In this document: piece by piece, positions 12,194 through 24,187 of the stretch
How positions within the stretch are numbered: position 1 is the first letter of the stretch
Layout: every line of letters starts with the position of its first letter
From: Acheta domesticus
Taxonomy: Eukaryota; Arthropoda; Insecta; Orthoptera; Gryllidae
DNA length: 64,000 nucleotides
Reading direction: 5' to 3'
Assembly (NCBI GenBank): GCA_031308135.1
Contig: JAHLJT010008756.1
Coordinates: 102,855,271 to 102,919,270, forward strand
Made by a program: the position numbers and the translations under genes
The notes under the pieces: generated by a model
What the model saw: the letters and a program-made list of their open reading frames with translations, nothing else
The model's database searches: none
Told to the model about the DNA's origin: nothing

Positions 12194-12415
12194 TACTTTG
12201 GTTTTTCTTGTCGCACGGGGTGTCAATAAAATCGAATATCTCAAGTATTTCGCGTCGTTCTCGGTTGTGCCGCTAGGAGTCGCATGATCACGACTATCGA
12301 GCAGTGCTGGCGATCATGCGAGTCCTGGCGGCACAACGGAGAACGACGCGAAATACCGTGAGGTATTCCATTTTGATGACACCCCCCCGTGCGCCAAGAA
12401 AGAAAAACCGAAGTA
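12194..12415. mobile_element. Hairpin MITE, subfamily B (copy 1)
   Basis: 222-bp near-complete inverted repeat. The left end starts TACTTTGGTTTTTCTT and the right end is the complement of TACTTCGGTTTTTCTT. TA flanks lie at 12192-12193 and 12416-12417. The outer stem (GGCGCACGG, GGTGTC) differs from subfamily A, but the inner stem (ATTTCGCGTC, TGCCGCTAGGAGTCGCATG) is the same. Confidence 0.8.
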
Positions 12416-12469
12416 TACCTCGCATTTGTAAGAAGCGTGGGGTTCTAAGCATTCTGTAGAGAGTGAGGT

Positions 12470-12940
12470 ATGGGTCACAGCTTAGTAGTATTCTCGACTC
12501 TGCCCTTCTGGTACAACAAGCCCACACTATGCAAAGAAATTAGTCACGCAAACAACCAATTGAAACTGCATCTGAGAGACACACATGTTAAATTGTTTGA
12601 GCTAAACTTTCTCTCAGAAAAACACTTCACCCGACATGGTCTTCACCTGAACCTTGTCGGAAAACATGCACTCGGTAGTGAGCTTGCAAAACACATCATT
12701 TCACAAACTTGGCAGTGTCCTGCCCAAGACCCATCCCCACCCACATCTCCTAGTTCTCTTCCATCCCCTGGGACCCCTTTGGACCCAATTACCTTATCCC
12801 CTGAACCTAATCCGTGTATTACCTCTCCCACTATTCATTCCTCTACATCTGTCACCCCTCCTTCCTCACCTCTTGTCACTGCTGGGACACGATACTTCCT
12901 TCGACCACGCACTCGAGGTAAAAATGAAATAAATAAATAA
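12470..12940 (+). pseudogene. LINE ORF1 remnant, esterase-like C-terminus
   Basis: 156-residue open frame containing FTRHGLHLNLVGKHALGSEL, which resembles the last block of the SGNH/GDSL esterase-like domain found in ORF1 of CR1-type LINEs (Asp/His pair region). A Pro/Ser/Thr-rich tail follows, ending in DTSF/LRPRTR-like sequence. The N-terminal two thirds of such an ORF1 are missing; the MITE at 12194 and a LINE fragment lie just upstream. It sits 46 bp before the endonuclease frame, as expected for ORF1 followed by ORF2 of one element. The esterase assignment is by pattern only. Confidence 0.6.
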
Positions 12941-12986
12941 ATAGCAACTACAGTCAGATGCAGCAGAAAAACATCCGTGTAGGTAC

Positions 12987-15864
12987 ATGCAAAAGATTCG
13001 AATAATGCATCATAATGTGCAATCTCTTTCAAATAAAATTGAATTTATCGAGGCAGCATTACAATGTGATCTAAGACAAATAGATGTTTTTTGCTTTACA
13101 GAACATTGGTTGTCTCAAAATGATATAAACACACTCCAAATTCCTAGCTTTTACCTTGCAGGATCGTGTTGCAGAGCGAAGGAATCAAATAAGGGCCCTG
13201 CTTACGGAGGTTCGTGTATTTACATAAGAAATTATATTGATTCTACCTTCTTGTCAGAATTCAATTTATATGCAGTTGAAAAAGTTTTTGAAACAACAGT
13301 AGTACATTATACTACGCTCAAAATTATCTTACTTTGCATTTACAGACCTCCAACAAAGCGAGCTTCAGATTATTTCACTTTCTTGGAAAATCTAGAGATA
13401 ATTCTGAACAAATTAGTAAACTCTCTTTTAAATCCATTGTTGTATGTGGAGATTTCAATATTGATTTTCTGAGCGAATCCCACGAAAAAGAGAAGTTTCT
13501 CAATTTACTTCATTCTTTTAATTTAGACATTACAGTGAATGTACCTACACGGAATACGCTTAAATCACAAAAAGCATTAGATCAAATTATAATTAACAAA
13601 ACCACAACTACATATGACATAATAACGAATAATCTAGGATACAGTGACCACGATGTACAAATTCTTACAATTACTAAGAGCATAAACACTGACACAATAA
13701 ATAATACACGCATGTGCAGAGCATTCACTAAAGTTAATATAAAATTATTTACGGACTACTTGATGAAGGAATCATGGGACGAAGTTTATAACGCTGTTGA
13801 CACAAATGAAAAATATAATTTATTTTTCTCCAAGCTTTCAATTCATTTTAACGCGTGCTTTCCTCTTAAAAAGAGAAAATTAAACATTTCAAGCAAAAGT
13901 AATACTTGGATCACACAAGGAATTAGAACATCGTGTAAAAACAAACGTACGCTTTACTTTATTTCTAAACATCATAACGTATCACCCGGTTTCCATATAT
14001 ACTTCCGAGAATAAAAAAGAATTTTAAGAAAAGTAATAGTTCAGGCAAAAATAATGAAAAATAGTCAGGACATTTTGAGCGCTAGTAACAAAACTAAAGC
14101 AATGTGGGATATCGTAAAAAATACAACCACATCATCTCGATACCTTGTAGAGAACGTTATTTTAAAGGATAATGAAAGAGAAACGAGTAATCCGGAAAAA
14201 GTTGCCAATCTCTTCAACAAACACTTTTCCAGAATTGCGTCTGATCTCACGAAGGGACTAAAATCACAAAATTCAACATTTTACACTTCCCCAAAAATTT
14301 CAGATACGATGTTTATTCCCGAAACTTCTCCCAACGAAATCCTCAGAATAGTCATTAAACTAAAAAATAAATATTCATCTGGTTTAGATGAATTTCCGGA
14401 CTGTTTATTAAAAACTTGTGCACCTGCCTTTATACATCCGTTAACTCACATTTTCAATACTTCTTTATGTACAGGAATATTTCCAGATATTTTCAAAACC
14501 GCAAAAATTAAGCCACTTTTTAAAAAAGGGAACAAAAATGATATTCAAAATTACCGGCCAATTTCTCTTTTGTCAGTTTTCTCAAAAATATTAGAAAGGC
14601 TTTTCTACTTACGAATGGAAACATTTCTCAGGAAAAACAGAGCGTTTTCAGACTCACAACACGGTTTTAGAAAATCAAAATCTACGGAAACTGCCATTTT
14701 TTCTTTTCTCAAAGATATTGCTTCATCAATAGACCAAAATGAAGTACCCATTGGAATATTCTTAGATCTCTCGAAAGCTTTTGACGTTATTGACCATAAG
14801 ATCTTGCTCTCAAAATTACCTTCGTATGGAATTCGTGGTATTGCCCTAGATTGGATAACTTCTTACCTTAAACATCGGACTCAGAGTAGAAATACCATAC
14901 TGGCAGGAAAGGACATTACATACTTATATTTCCAATTCTTTGCCAATTGAGCATGGGGTCCCGCAAGGTTCGATCTTAGGTCCTATTCTCTTTCTGTTAT
15001 ATGTAAACGATATGCCCTCGTCTATTAAAAATGGAAGAACGGTTCTGTTTGCTGATGACACGAATGTTTGCAAAAAAGAAGCAGTAAATAGTACAATTTC
15101 AGAAGTTTCAAATTGGTTTAATAATAACAAATTAATTGTTAACGAAAGAAAAACTGTTTCAATGCATTTTTGCATCTCAAATCGGAAATCGCATGTTCCA
15201 TTGAAAATGAACAATATGCAATTAGCTGATGTTGAGGCAACAAAATTTTTAGGTCTTTCAATTCGATCAAACCTCAAATGGTATGTACATATAACAGAAT
15301 TAAACACTAAATTAAGTTCATTATGCTATGCATTCAGAATTCTTTCAAATTCTGTCAGCCTTCATGCAGCTCGTTGCGTTTATTTTGCAAATGTGCATTC
15401 CCGCCTGAGATATGGCATAATATTCTGGGGAAGCTCATCCTGTAGTATTCAGACCTTCAGATTGCAAAAGAAAATTATGCGAATAATGAAAAAATGTCTT
15501 CCACGTGATTCCTGCAAGCCTCTTTTCATTGAGCTGGGAATCCTACCATTGCCTTGTCTATTTATTTACGAATCTGTAATATTTGTCAAAAATGACCTAC
15601 TTAACGGAGGGAACATATTTTCATGCAATATTGATATTTATAATTACAACACACGCCGTAGAAATCACGTGCATCAAGTGTCAGTATCAACAGCTCAGTA
15701 CAAGAAATCAACATACAATACATGTACGTTACTTTACAACGCATTGCCAGATGACATAAAACAATTAGTCGGTACACAAATTTAAGTTTAAAGTAAAATC
15801 TTTTCTGCTGCAAAACTGTTTCTATACAATTAGAGACTATACTGATCGTGAAAAAGAAAAATAA
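12987..15864 (+). pseudogene. CR1-like LINE ORF2 (endonuclease + reverse transcriptase), broken
   Basis: Target-primed retrotransposon polyprotein. The apurinic-type endonuclease begins HHNVQSLSNKIEF. A frameshift near 13430 leads to VVCGDFNIDFL and GYSDHDVQIL. An in-frame stop lies at about 14012. The RT region follows with NYRPISLLSVFSKILERL, QHGFRKSKSTETAI and motif A FLDLSKAFDVID. A frameshift near 14930 leads to HGVPQGSILGPILFLLYVND and the catalytic FADD at 15048-15059. A last frameshift near 15770 precedes a basic tail ending at 15864. Three frameshifts and one stop make it inactive. Together with the ORF1 remnant the element is CR1/jockey-superfamily; the clade is inferred from the RT text and the ORF1 type. 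Confidence 0.85.
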
Positions 15865-16622
15865 TGTTTAATGTAACAAAACAAAGATATATAATGAATT
15901 AGTTTATGTTTGCATTGTATACATTTAAAAACATATTTAATACGCCTGTAACAAGTAATGTACTTCAGCTTCCGGGTCAATGACCTCCATCTCGATCAGG
16001 TTTTTGCCCAGTTTCCCTGATCCATTGAGCAAATGCTGAGATGGCCCCTTGTTTTGCTTCTGGACGTAAATGTAGCTTCACTGTGCGCACGTTTTGTTGA
16101 GCACTCCTTTTGCTTGTAGTTCATTTACAATTGAAATTGATTTTCTATACCTCGGGAAAAAACATTTTTCAAATATCTTTATTTTTCTAAAATAATTATT
16201 TTCTAAATTCATTTTTTTCGTTTTTTTAATAAAATTCTGACCCTCAAGAAAATGTGCGCAGATAAATTTCTTTCCCCACACGTCATATACAGTTTTTACT
16301 GTTTTTTTGACAAATAAATAATCAAAAGCTTCGGATACAAACCGTGACCTCCTCACTCGTGCAGAAAATTATTTCATACGCGTAGTACTGAAACCGCTTC
16401 CAGGTGATGCCTACGCCAATGTATTACGCTCACACAACTCACAAACTTTACATCAGTTCTTCATACTCGCCACGGAAAGAATTAACACCATCTTCACAAA
16501 CATTGACACCTATCAACTCTTTCGCCCATTCATACAATATTACACAAAACAAATACGGGGCAAAACTAAGAAACTTCCTTCAGACATGTTTCAAAAACCT
16601 CCATAAATACACACAATCACTC
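15865..16622. other. LINE 3' tail and unassigned sequence; insertion target of the hAT
   Basis: The first 100 bases are probably the LINE 3' UTR. The rest has no recognisable gene. A C/A-rich strand (about 16400-16622) continues after the hAT at 20517-20620, showing that the hAT split one sequence. Confidence 0.5.
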
Positions 16623-17716
16623 ACCCATCACAGTGGCGGCCCGTGCAGGGGGTTCAATGAACCCCCATAAAATTCCATGAAATCAAATTTTTTTATGTCA
16701 GCTGAATGATGACTTAATAAGTGTATTTCATTGTCTTTAGTGGGGCTCTTCAGCTAAGATTTCTATCAAATATTCAGTTGACAGTGCGAAGGTTTGATGC
16801 GACGCTTCAGCGCCGCGCAGCGGGTTAGAGAACCCCCCAGCGGCCTGAAATGAGGGTGAGGAGAGGCGGCAGGCAAGTGGGGGATATGCGGCGAATACAT
16901 GGCTCGTGCGCTGGTCACCGGGCCAGCGCACAATCCGAAAACCACCAAATGGTGCCGAAATTCTACGACCGCCGTCAAGGAAGACCAAAAGAGACAGAGA
17001 CTCAGGGGAATTCCAAGCTCTCTTCGGGTTCGTGCCAACTAAGTACAATACTTCTGTGTTTTATAAAACATTATTTGTGTTGTATCTTCTTCAAAAAGTT
17101 ACATAAAATAGATTTAAATAATTAAAGAAACATGAGTGTAATGTATTGAACAAATATCTGCTTTATAGTTTAGAGTTTCTAATTCTTTGCTTCATAGTAA
17201 TATTCAAAGGTTTGCTATGGTGTTAGCTGTGACAAATGTTTAGAAATCTCTTCTGCTGATCGGTAGGCAGTGTGGGCCAGTGCTGGCTTGTTCTGGCTAA
17301 CGACGTGAATTCGTACTATACCGGGACGTGAGTAATGAACGTTGTTGCGGTAAAACGAATGTGTACAACTGTGTATAATTTCGTATTCCAATCGAGTTAT
17401 CAAGAACGATGACAGTACTCCATTTTTAATTTAAAGTTAGAATCTTACCACATCGTGTGATCGAATACACATGTGAATGTGACGCACTCGTGTGGAATGA
17501 TTTGTGATTGAAAATGAATAGTGTCCAGTCCCTTTTAAATATTAATTTTGCGAATCTTGGTGCGTAAAACAAATTACGAATTAAGGAACTGGGAAGACCA
17601 TTGCCTTAATTAAAGTTGCCTGAACAAAAACAAATTAGTCGATGTAAGAACTTTTAAGCGGATTTTTATGGGAGTAACAGCTGTTTATGCGGGTGTGAAG
17701 TTACAAATAAACTATA

Positions 17717-18783
17717 TTGTTCCCATGCATGATTTTTGCTGTAAATAAGGATATGGCGTGGTCAAAAACTGGAGTAGATGATTTGAGTCATTTGTCGCAA
17801 AAAAACAAGAAGCACGAAGAATTTGCTGCCCATAAAAATTATTGCTTATATTTTTCTGTACTAGGGAGGACGGACATCAGTCAGAAACTCAGCAGTGCCT
17901 TCCGACAAAACATTGAGAAACACAATGATAACGTTCGAAAAAATCGCTACATACTTTTAAGAATCATTGACTGCATAAAGTTCTGTGGTGATTACGTAAT
18001 CATGATGAAACATCTGAGTCGAATAACCCAGGCATATTCAGAGGATTAATTAATTTTACATCAAAATTAGATTCAGTTGTCAAGGAGCACCTCAATTCTG
18101 CTACCGTATTTAAAGGTACATCGAAAGAAGCACAAAATATTATACATTTATTAGAATGAATGTTGGCTGTATGTAAAGAGAGAATTCAATCAATTACAAC
18201 GCTGTACTAGTGATCTTCTTTCTATAAAACAAAGCATAACATCCTTTGAAAAATAAATTACAAACGTTAGAGAGGACGTTGATCAAATTCCTACAGCTGG
18301 AAGTCCAGAAGATGGTCGAGAAAAAAGAAGACGGGAAGACCAACGTTCATAGAGATACATTGCAGCGAAGGAAGTCTGTGTCGAATTGTGAACTATTCTA
18401 AAGAAAGATTTGAATTTTGCAACCACTTGATATCTTCCATGTTATTTGATAATGTGCAATTTCCGTCATTCAGAAAAAAAAATCCAGAGAAATATATTTC
18501 TGCACTTATGGAACTTATTCAACAAGCATCAGTTAAAACAGAATTTCAAGTTATTTACTCGAGGGATGATTTTGAGGAACATGCTAGTGTGACTGTTCTT
18601 CTTGGATTCTTGACTGAAAATAACCTCGGTGAGTCATTCAATGAAGTGATTCGATTGCTGAAATTAGTTGCTACAATTCCCATGACAACATCAGAAGCAG
18701 AAAGATGTTTCTCAACTCTGAAGCGAATCAAGACTTTCCTCAGAAGTACAATGAGTGAAAAAAGACTGCTCTTGCCATGTTGA
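17717..18783 (+). pseudogene. hAT transposase (DUF4371/ZMYM-like), internally deleted
   Basis: The first part shows the TTF-type zinc-finger tail (WSKTGVDDLSHL, then H..H spacing) and DUF4371 text such as RQNIEKHNDNVRKNR. After the stop at 18049 a shifted frame continues NPGIFRGLINFTSKLD and ATVFKGTSKEAQN. The central catalytic part is largely lost between about 18170 and 18390. The last part, 18388-18783, holds the C-terminal dimerisation domain with TTSEAERCFSTLKRIKTFL. Full-length relatives are much longer, so this copy is dead. It lies inside a hAT with perfect TSDs, so the family assignment is firm. Confidence 0.85.
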
Positions 18784-19093
18784 GCGTTGAAAGGACATAA
18801 TAAATGAAATTACAGACTTTAATGAAAAATTAATTGATATATTCGCAGACAAGAAAGAAAGAAGAATGAAGTTCCAGTACAACCAGCACTGTTGTTGATT
18901 TATCTGCATCTTTAACAGGACTTTTATTGAAAGTGATGTACAAGAGCTATTATTTGTCTTCCAAAAATAATTTATTTCAATTATTAGTTTATATTTTATA
19001 ATCTATACCATTACTATTCTTCAAATATTTTTGTTGGTGCTTATATTTGACGATTGCCGTCCCTGAGATTTAGATTCTAATAGTTGTGAACCC

Positions 19094-20471
19094 CAGTGGC
19101 GTGTGGTGATAATTTTAGTAGGGGAAGCACTTTTGAAATCCAAGGCATAAAAACGTAAAACAGATAAACATGATATGAATGTTCTCAAAATGTGAATATT
19201 AACCCGGGAGAGGTAGCATCTTGCATACGAACGTAACTTGTCGCCCGGGAGAAAACAAATCCCAGAGAAAATTTCGTTGCCTAAATGACTTCTAACATTA
19301 TCAACAAATATAATTCTGTATTTATGCGATTATAACTTAACTTTATTAATCGAGTACTTTGTTATTTAAAATTATTAACACAAATGTAAAAAATCCATCA
19401 ATGCATTAAAGCATTTTTTTCATAAAATGAAAAATGTGTGCATAAACTTTAATATATGGTGAATGTTGATTTGAAAATGTATCTATAGAGTTCAGTAATA
19501 ATGTTTTTTACAATCTCTACAAACAATGGATGTGATATCAGTTCTACTGTTTTCTTACACTTTTCACATTCTCTGGATGCTCTGCGGTTTAAATTCCTCG
19601 GACAAATTTCATGTCTTTTAGGTTCTCTTTCTTGCAACTTGTGTTTCTTGTTTTTGCTCTGAATGCAAATATTGTATTATTTTAGGTATCAGCTCTCGCG
19701 ACAATCCTCGTAGAATTTATCTCATAATAGACCAAGCGCGAATACGAACTAAACCTTCCGTCTGCAATTCTTATGTGTGGTGAGTCCTCGAAATATCAGT
19801 AATGTTTTAATCTCCTGAAAGTTGATCGTGCCTACTTCGAACATATCACCGGAAAGGGATCCGTCCGTAGGCGTTGCGCCGTGCCGGCGACGGCTCTGCT
19901 TGTCAACACGGGTTCCCCCCACTTTCCTCGCTAGATGCCATGACTACTGCACGGAATGATCTCACAAATGCATTCCCTTCCCGCAAGGGAGAACTGCAGA
20001 ACGGTACGCAAAGAATTAGTTTGTTTAGAATACTTTCTTTAACTTAATATAGACGTTCTCGGTATTATTAGGTAATTGATATTTTCATTTTATTATAATG
20101 TAGTTAGCACGTACATCAAACACGCTCAAAACGCCAAAATAACTAACTCTTTCGAACTTGAAATTGTTACCAGTCGATCACAGCAGAACGCATTTAAATT
20201 ATCATTCTCGCGCACTCAAGAATCGACCCGACTTTTCACGAGGCATGACGAAACCAAATGCTTGCACTCTCCAAGAAGCTTCGCTGACGTCACGAGACGA
20301 ATCTACACACCGTTCTGAAAACATCACACACACTTAGCTCAGAATCAGAGTTGAGTGAACAGTTTTGCTCCGGTCATAAGCAACGAATATTTCAAATATA
20401 TAAAAGATTTTTTCTATGCTTTACTTAGGGGAATGACTCATTCACTTCATTCCATGGAATGCACGCCACTG
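19094..20471. mobile_element. Second hAT (non-autonomous) nested in the first
   Basis: Starts CAGTGGCGTG at 19094 and ends CACGCCACTG at 20471. Both sides carry the 8-bp TSD GTGAACCC (19086-19093 and 20472-20479), which is part of the outer hAT subterminal sequence. The 1378-bp interior has no convincing transposase. It therefore entered the outer hAT after that one had formed, close to its right end. Confidence 0.9.
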
Positions 20472-20689
20472 GTGAACCCCCTGTGATTAAGAGCACGCGC
20501 CGCCACTGACCCATCATCCCCCTAACAACACTAAAAATCTAATACACTTATTCTCTCCATTAAAACAACATAAACACACATTTTCAACACTAAAACACCA
20601 GCTAAGCCGCAGGAACAGCTCCTATCATTGTTATTTTCTATCCAGTGTAAATAAACTTAGAATAAGTATTGTATAAAACTCCGTATATG

Positions 20690-21420
20690 AAAGTGTACTC
20701 ACGCCACGATGTAAGATATATAGGTGTGTCAACTAGCCGCCTTTTGGACAAAATTTTTGAAGTCAGTTTGAGGCTAGTTCCTTGCTTATCCGTACGGTGC
20801 GCACAATCGAGTTGGGCATTCATGATGGCGTCTCACGATTTAAGGTCCGATTAAATTAAGAAGGTGATTGACATTTGTGAGTGGAGGGGAGCGACGCTGC
20901 CAGGTCGCAAACCACTGAGCACGTGTTACCGGGACACGAAAACAAACACTTCAAAAAATGCGTGTAAAAGTGAAAAAAATGCGACAAAAGCCTAACCTCA
21001 ACGCAACTCATCACAACACAGTACACATTGCGCGCGCAGCACAGGCAGAAACGCGGGCTGCGTGGCGGCAGGGAAGTCGCTTGCGATGCTCAAATGTTCG
21101 TGTTCGGCAGAGGCAACTGAGCGACCTGACACGTCACGTTTTGTCTCTCTGGTTGGCAGCTGCCATGGAAACGGGAAAGGCGTCCTGACGTCACACAGAA
21201 CTGTCAATAACCTTCTTAATTTAATCGGACCTTAGTGGCTTCCACCAGAGGTTACAAAGCTATTAAATGGATCACCATCTTGTCCCAAAAATGCCCAAGT
21301 CGTTCGCAGCGCTTACATAGAGAGAACTGTGAGAACTAGCCTCACATTAGCTTCTGTTTTAGACCGGGAGTGAACCCACCTGTATCTCTTACACCGTGCT
21401 CGCGCTAGTCTGCATACTCT
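20690..21420. repeat. Imperfect foldback around an inner MITE
   Basis: Blocks TGAGGCTAGTTC and CGAGTTGGGCATT on the left recur as complements on the right (about 21278-21350), outside the inner MITE at 20843-21232. This suggests a larger old foldback element or an older nested pair. Ends are not defined. Confidence 0.4.
20843..21232. mobile_element. MITE with about 30-bp TIRs and TA flanks
   Basis: The left end is AGGTCCGATTAAATTAAGAA then GG and TGATTGACA. The right end is its complement with one change, ending at 21232. TA lies on both sides (20841-20842 and 21233-21234). The 390-bp interior is non-coding and includes a palindromic TGACGTCA at about 21186. Confidence 0.75.
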
Positions 21421-21905
21421 CCAAATCACATGTATATAATATTCTTTTGTTTATATTAAGGGTAAAGTTTCTGTATATTGTACATCATGGTGTCCCTTAT
21501 TTTCCGACTTTCAATTTTTTGACCGCTCATCCTCCAATTTTGTTCCAATGAGCTTAAAACATGCCTGTACAAAATTTTGTTGAGATCGGAGCATTCTAAC
21601 CCGTGCCGACTTGAGCGCGAATTCACATGACGGACATGTCCAGAGCTATCACCAACCGCTGAGTGAGGCCCGAGCACAACAATACATGAATTTTAATCGA
21701 TCGTGTCACTCGTGTTTAAAGGTTGCTAATCTAATCATATCTTGTCATCATATCACTGCTCTAGTCATATGCAGTGCCGAAGAACGTGTGTCTTTAATAG
21801 GACATAGTATTAATTATTTATATAAAACTCAAAAAAACTGGACACAATTTACCATGAAATAAACAAGTGCTTGAAGTTTTATTTTATAGCATATGGGAAG
21901 TTAAA
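21240..21905. other. No gene seen
   Basis: Right half of the foldback described above, then unassigned AT-rich sequence. No coding sequence is supported. Confidence 0.4.
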
Positions 21906-21910
21906 TGAAC

Positions 21911-21965
21911 AGTTAGTGCAAGCGCTAACTTAGTGCAAGCGCTAACAGTTAGTGCAAGCGCTAAC
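21911..21965. repeat. Three tandem copies of a palindromic 17-19-mer
   Basis: Units are AGTTAGTGCAAGCGCTAAC, TTAGTGCAAGCGCTAAC and again AGTTAGTGCAAGCGCTAAC. Each is itself an imperfect palindrome (TTAGYGC...GCRCTAA). Confidence 0.7.
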
Positions 21966-21979
21966 TTGTGGTTCGTGAG

Positions 21980-23030
21980 TGCATGATATTTTGGAAGAAA
22001 GCAAGAATTCCGACTAGAGCTAATCAGCATTGTTCAAAAAAACTTAACTTGTACTATTCGGAGGGAAGAAAATTACACAAAACGCAAGCAAGTGTGAAGA
22101 AATTTGGAAGCACCGTGAAAAGTTTAAAAATAATTTGAACAATCTATTTGATATTGCACATCCGAATGCTTTACAAATGATTACGTTGGAAGAAGACAGG
22201 ATGTTTTTATTTCGGCAGAGAGAGAGTCAGGATGTAAAAGCTATCATGCAGGACTAGAAGAAAGGACAGAAGAAAGGGTGCAACAAAGATCAATACAATA
22301 AGAAAAAGAATTACAAATTCTTTGCTGTGATACAACTGCAACAAACACTTGAAGTTTTGAAGGAGTATACGTTTTTTTTTGAAGAATGTTTTAACAGGGT
22401 GTCGTTCTTTCTGTGCCGTCATCACATATTCAAACTTATTTTACAATTTGTGTTTGAATGTAAAATACGTAATGTAGCTAGCAATTCTGACACCACTTCT
22501 TTTAGCATTTTAAGGAAATCTAGAAAAGATTTAATGCGATTAATTTTGAAAGTGGCGAAGCGAATATGGGAATGTTCTTTAATGAGTACGAAATTAAAGA
22601 AATGTTGAAATTTTATGAAAGTAACAAACTAAAGATACGTTTTCCCGGGGTAATGCATCTATCTCGATAGATGGCAAGAGATATTTAATATTTGAAACGT
22701 TCCTGCTAAGGTCAGAATCTAAACTATCTTGTGTAATTACAAATTCCTTAAATAATATCTGTTGATTGTAACTGTTTATGTAAAACCGTGGCTGTAGGAC
22801 AGTGCAGCTGTAAAAACTTCTTATCAAGATGCTGTATAAAATTTCTAAACTCGCTTCAAAGGATAGATTCCACAATTTCAAAGCATTTAAAAAATGTAGA
22901 CACCGTATGTAGTATTTCTTAGAAGAATTGTCTGTCGTACCGCTTTCTGATGATGAAGTAGACGTTACAAATCAAAATCAAAATGGTAGTGAATTTAGCC
23001 TGAGTAAATCTACACGTAGAAGAGTGTTAT
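21980..23030 (+). pseudogene. Decayed transposon-associated protein (LFDIAH type)
   Basis: In shifting frames the stretch reads WKKARIPTR, then after a gap KHREKFKNNLNNLFDIAH, then ITLEEDRMFLFRQRES before a stop at about 22255. This is the text of an unnamed protein family that I have met as many near-identical copies in insect genomes and that is presumably mobile. Further on, SVVPLSDDEVDVTNQ (about 22930) could be a later part. Heavily mutated; not functional. I do not know the biochemical role of the family. Confidence 0.5.
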
Positions 23031-23140
23031 ATTCCATTTTGTGAAAAATATGATGGAGAACAATATGGTAAGCTTAATTGCATCCCGATGAGCGTTCTTT
23101 AATTTTTATTTCGAGCAGGCCACTTCGGACCACGCAGGGA

Positions 23141-23377
23141 TGCTGAGATTACAGTTCATCAGGGGGGATCAGCATTACCCTGGATCCGATTTTTAGTTCC
23201 CAGGGTTGTTAGCCCTAGGTATGGAAGATGAATGATGAAGATAGTGAAAGGTGATAGGACACACATATGACATACACAAGTACACCCATGCCCGCGGCGG
23301 GAGTCGAAACAACGACCCTGCGGTGTGAGATAGCCACGACACTACTGCTTTAGCGATTTCGACCACGCGGCCGGCCA
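23141..23377 (-). mobile_element. tRNA-derived SINE
   Basis: Read on the - strand it starts CTGGCCGGCCGCGTGGTCGA, which holds an A-box-like block. About 60 bases later comes a B-box-like GTTTCGACTCC, followed by a Cys/Gly-independent tail of about 120 bases ending near 23141. This is the layout of an RNA polymerase III SINE. The exact 3' end is uncertain. Confidence 0.6.
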
Positions 23378-24030
23378 GTTCTTTAATTATTAATTCGTTA
23401 AAATACAATATATCTCCTGATTCACGTTAATCTTAATTTTAATAAAAACAATAGCCGAATTTGTGTCAACCAAAAGCAGATATGTTCATTCCCTGAAGAT
23501 GGATACTAGTTTTATTCAAAACTGTCCTTTGACCTGGTAATGCAACTCTTCATATTTAGAAGCTAAAAGGTTATATATAAAGTTGAAAGCTGTGAATGAC
23601 TGCGCTGAAAGGCCTGTTGAATTAATGTAAGGTTTTCATGGACTACTGGACGACTTTCATGAACAGCGAAAGCAATTTTTTTTTGTTCGAGAACATCGTT
23701 CATTGTACGTATATTGCAAGAAAGAAACACTGAAAAAAGTATCCACAAGAAAAGTTAAAACTATAACACAGTCTAAAGATTGAAAATGAATTAAATTGTA
23801 ATATAAAATTTTACATTAAAAATGTATCAGTAGTGTTCCACTGACTTAACCCAACAAAACCAATGATCCCTAACATTCAAACTTCGTGCTCACGTCGGCA
23901 CGAGTTTATATCGACATATTGAGATGAAATTTTATTTTCGAGTTAATTTGACCAAATGGAAAATATTTAGGGGGTGAGCCCAAAAAAATTGCAAAAAAAA
24001 TTTTTCGGGCTATATAAGGGACACCCTATT
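23378..24030. other. No gene recognised
   Basis: AT-rich. On the - strand 23593-23720 keeps an open frame reading HESRPVVHENLTLIQQAFQR, which looks protein-like and may be a transposon remnant, but I cannot name it. Confidence 0.3.
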
Positions 24031-24034
24031 GTAC

Positions 24035-24187
24035 ATATTAGTCATAAGTTAAACTGTAAGCTAGATATAAGTTAGTATGTAAGCTAGAAAATTAGTCAGA
24101 TTACCAATCATTGTAAAGATGAATATAGATAGTATAAAAGTGTATGTAAAACTTGTATATATGTAAATAAATAAAACTTAACAAAAA
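24035..24187 (+). mobile_element. LINE 3' tail
   Basis: A short block rich in TAAGTTA/GTAAGCTAG motifs ends TAAATAAATAAAACTTAACA with an A-run, the style of a jockey-type LINE 3' end. The next LINE starts directly after it, so two elements appear to be joined head to tail. Confidence 0.45.

Larger units (their letters stand above)
16631..20508 (+). mobile_element. hAT transposon with 8-bp TSD
   Basis: The ends are CAGTGGCGGCCCGTGC at 16631 and the complement of CAGTGGCGGCGCGTGCTC ending at 20508. The same 8 bases, ACCCATCA, flank both ends (16623-16630 and 20509-20516), the hAT hallmark. The element is 3878 bp, including a second hAT insertion at 19094-20471; without it and its extra TSD the element is about 2.5 kb. 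It encodes a broken transposase on the + strand at 17717-18783. Confidence 0.92.
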
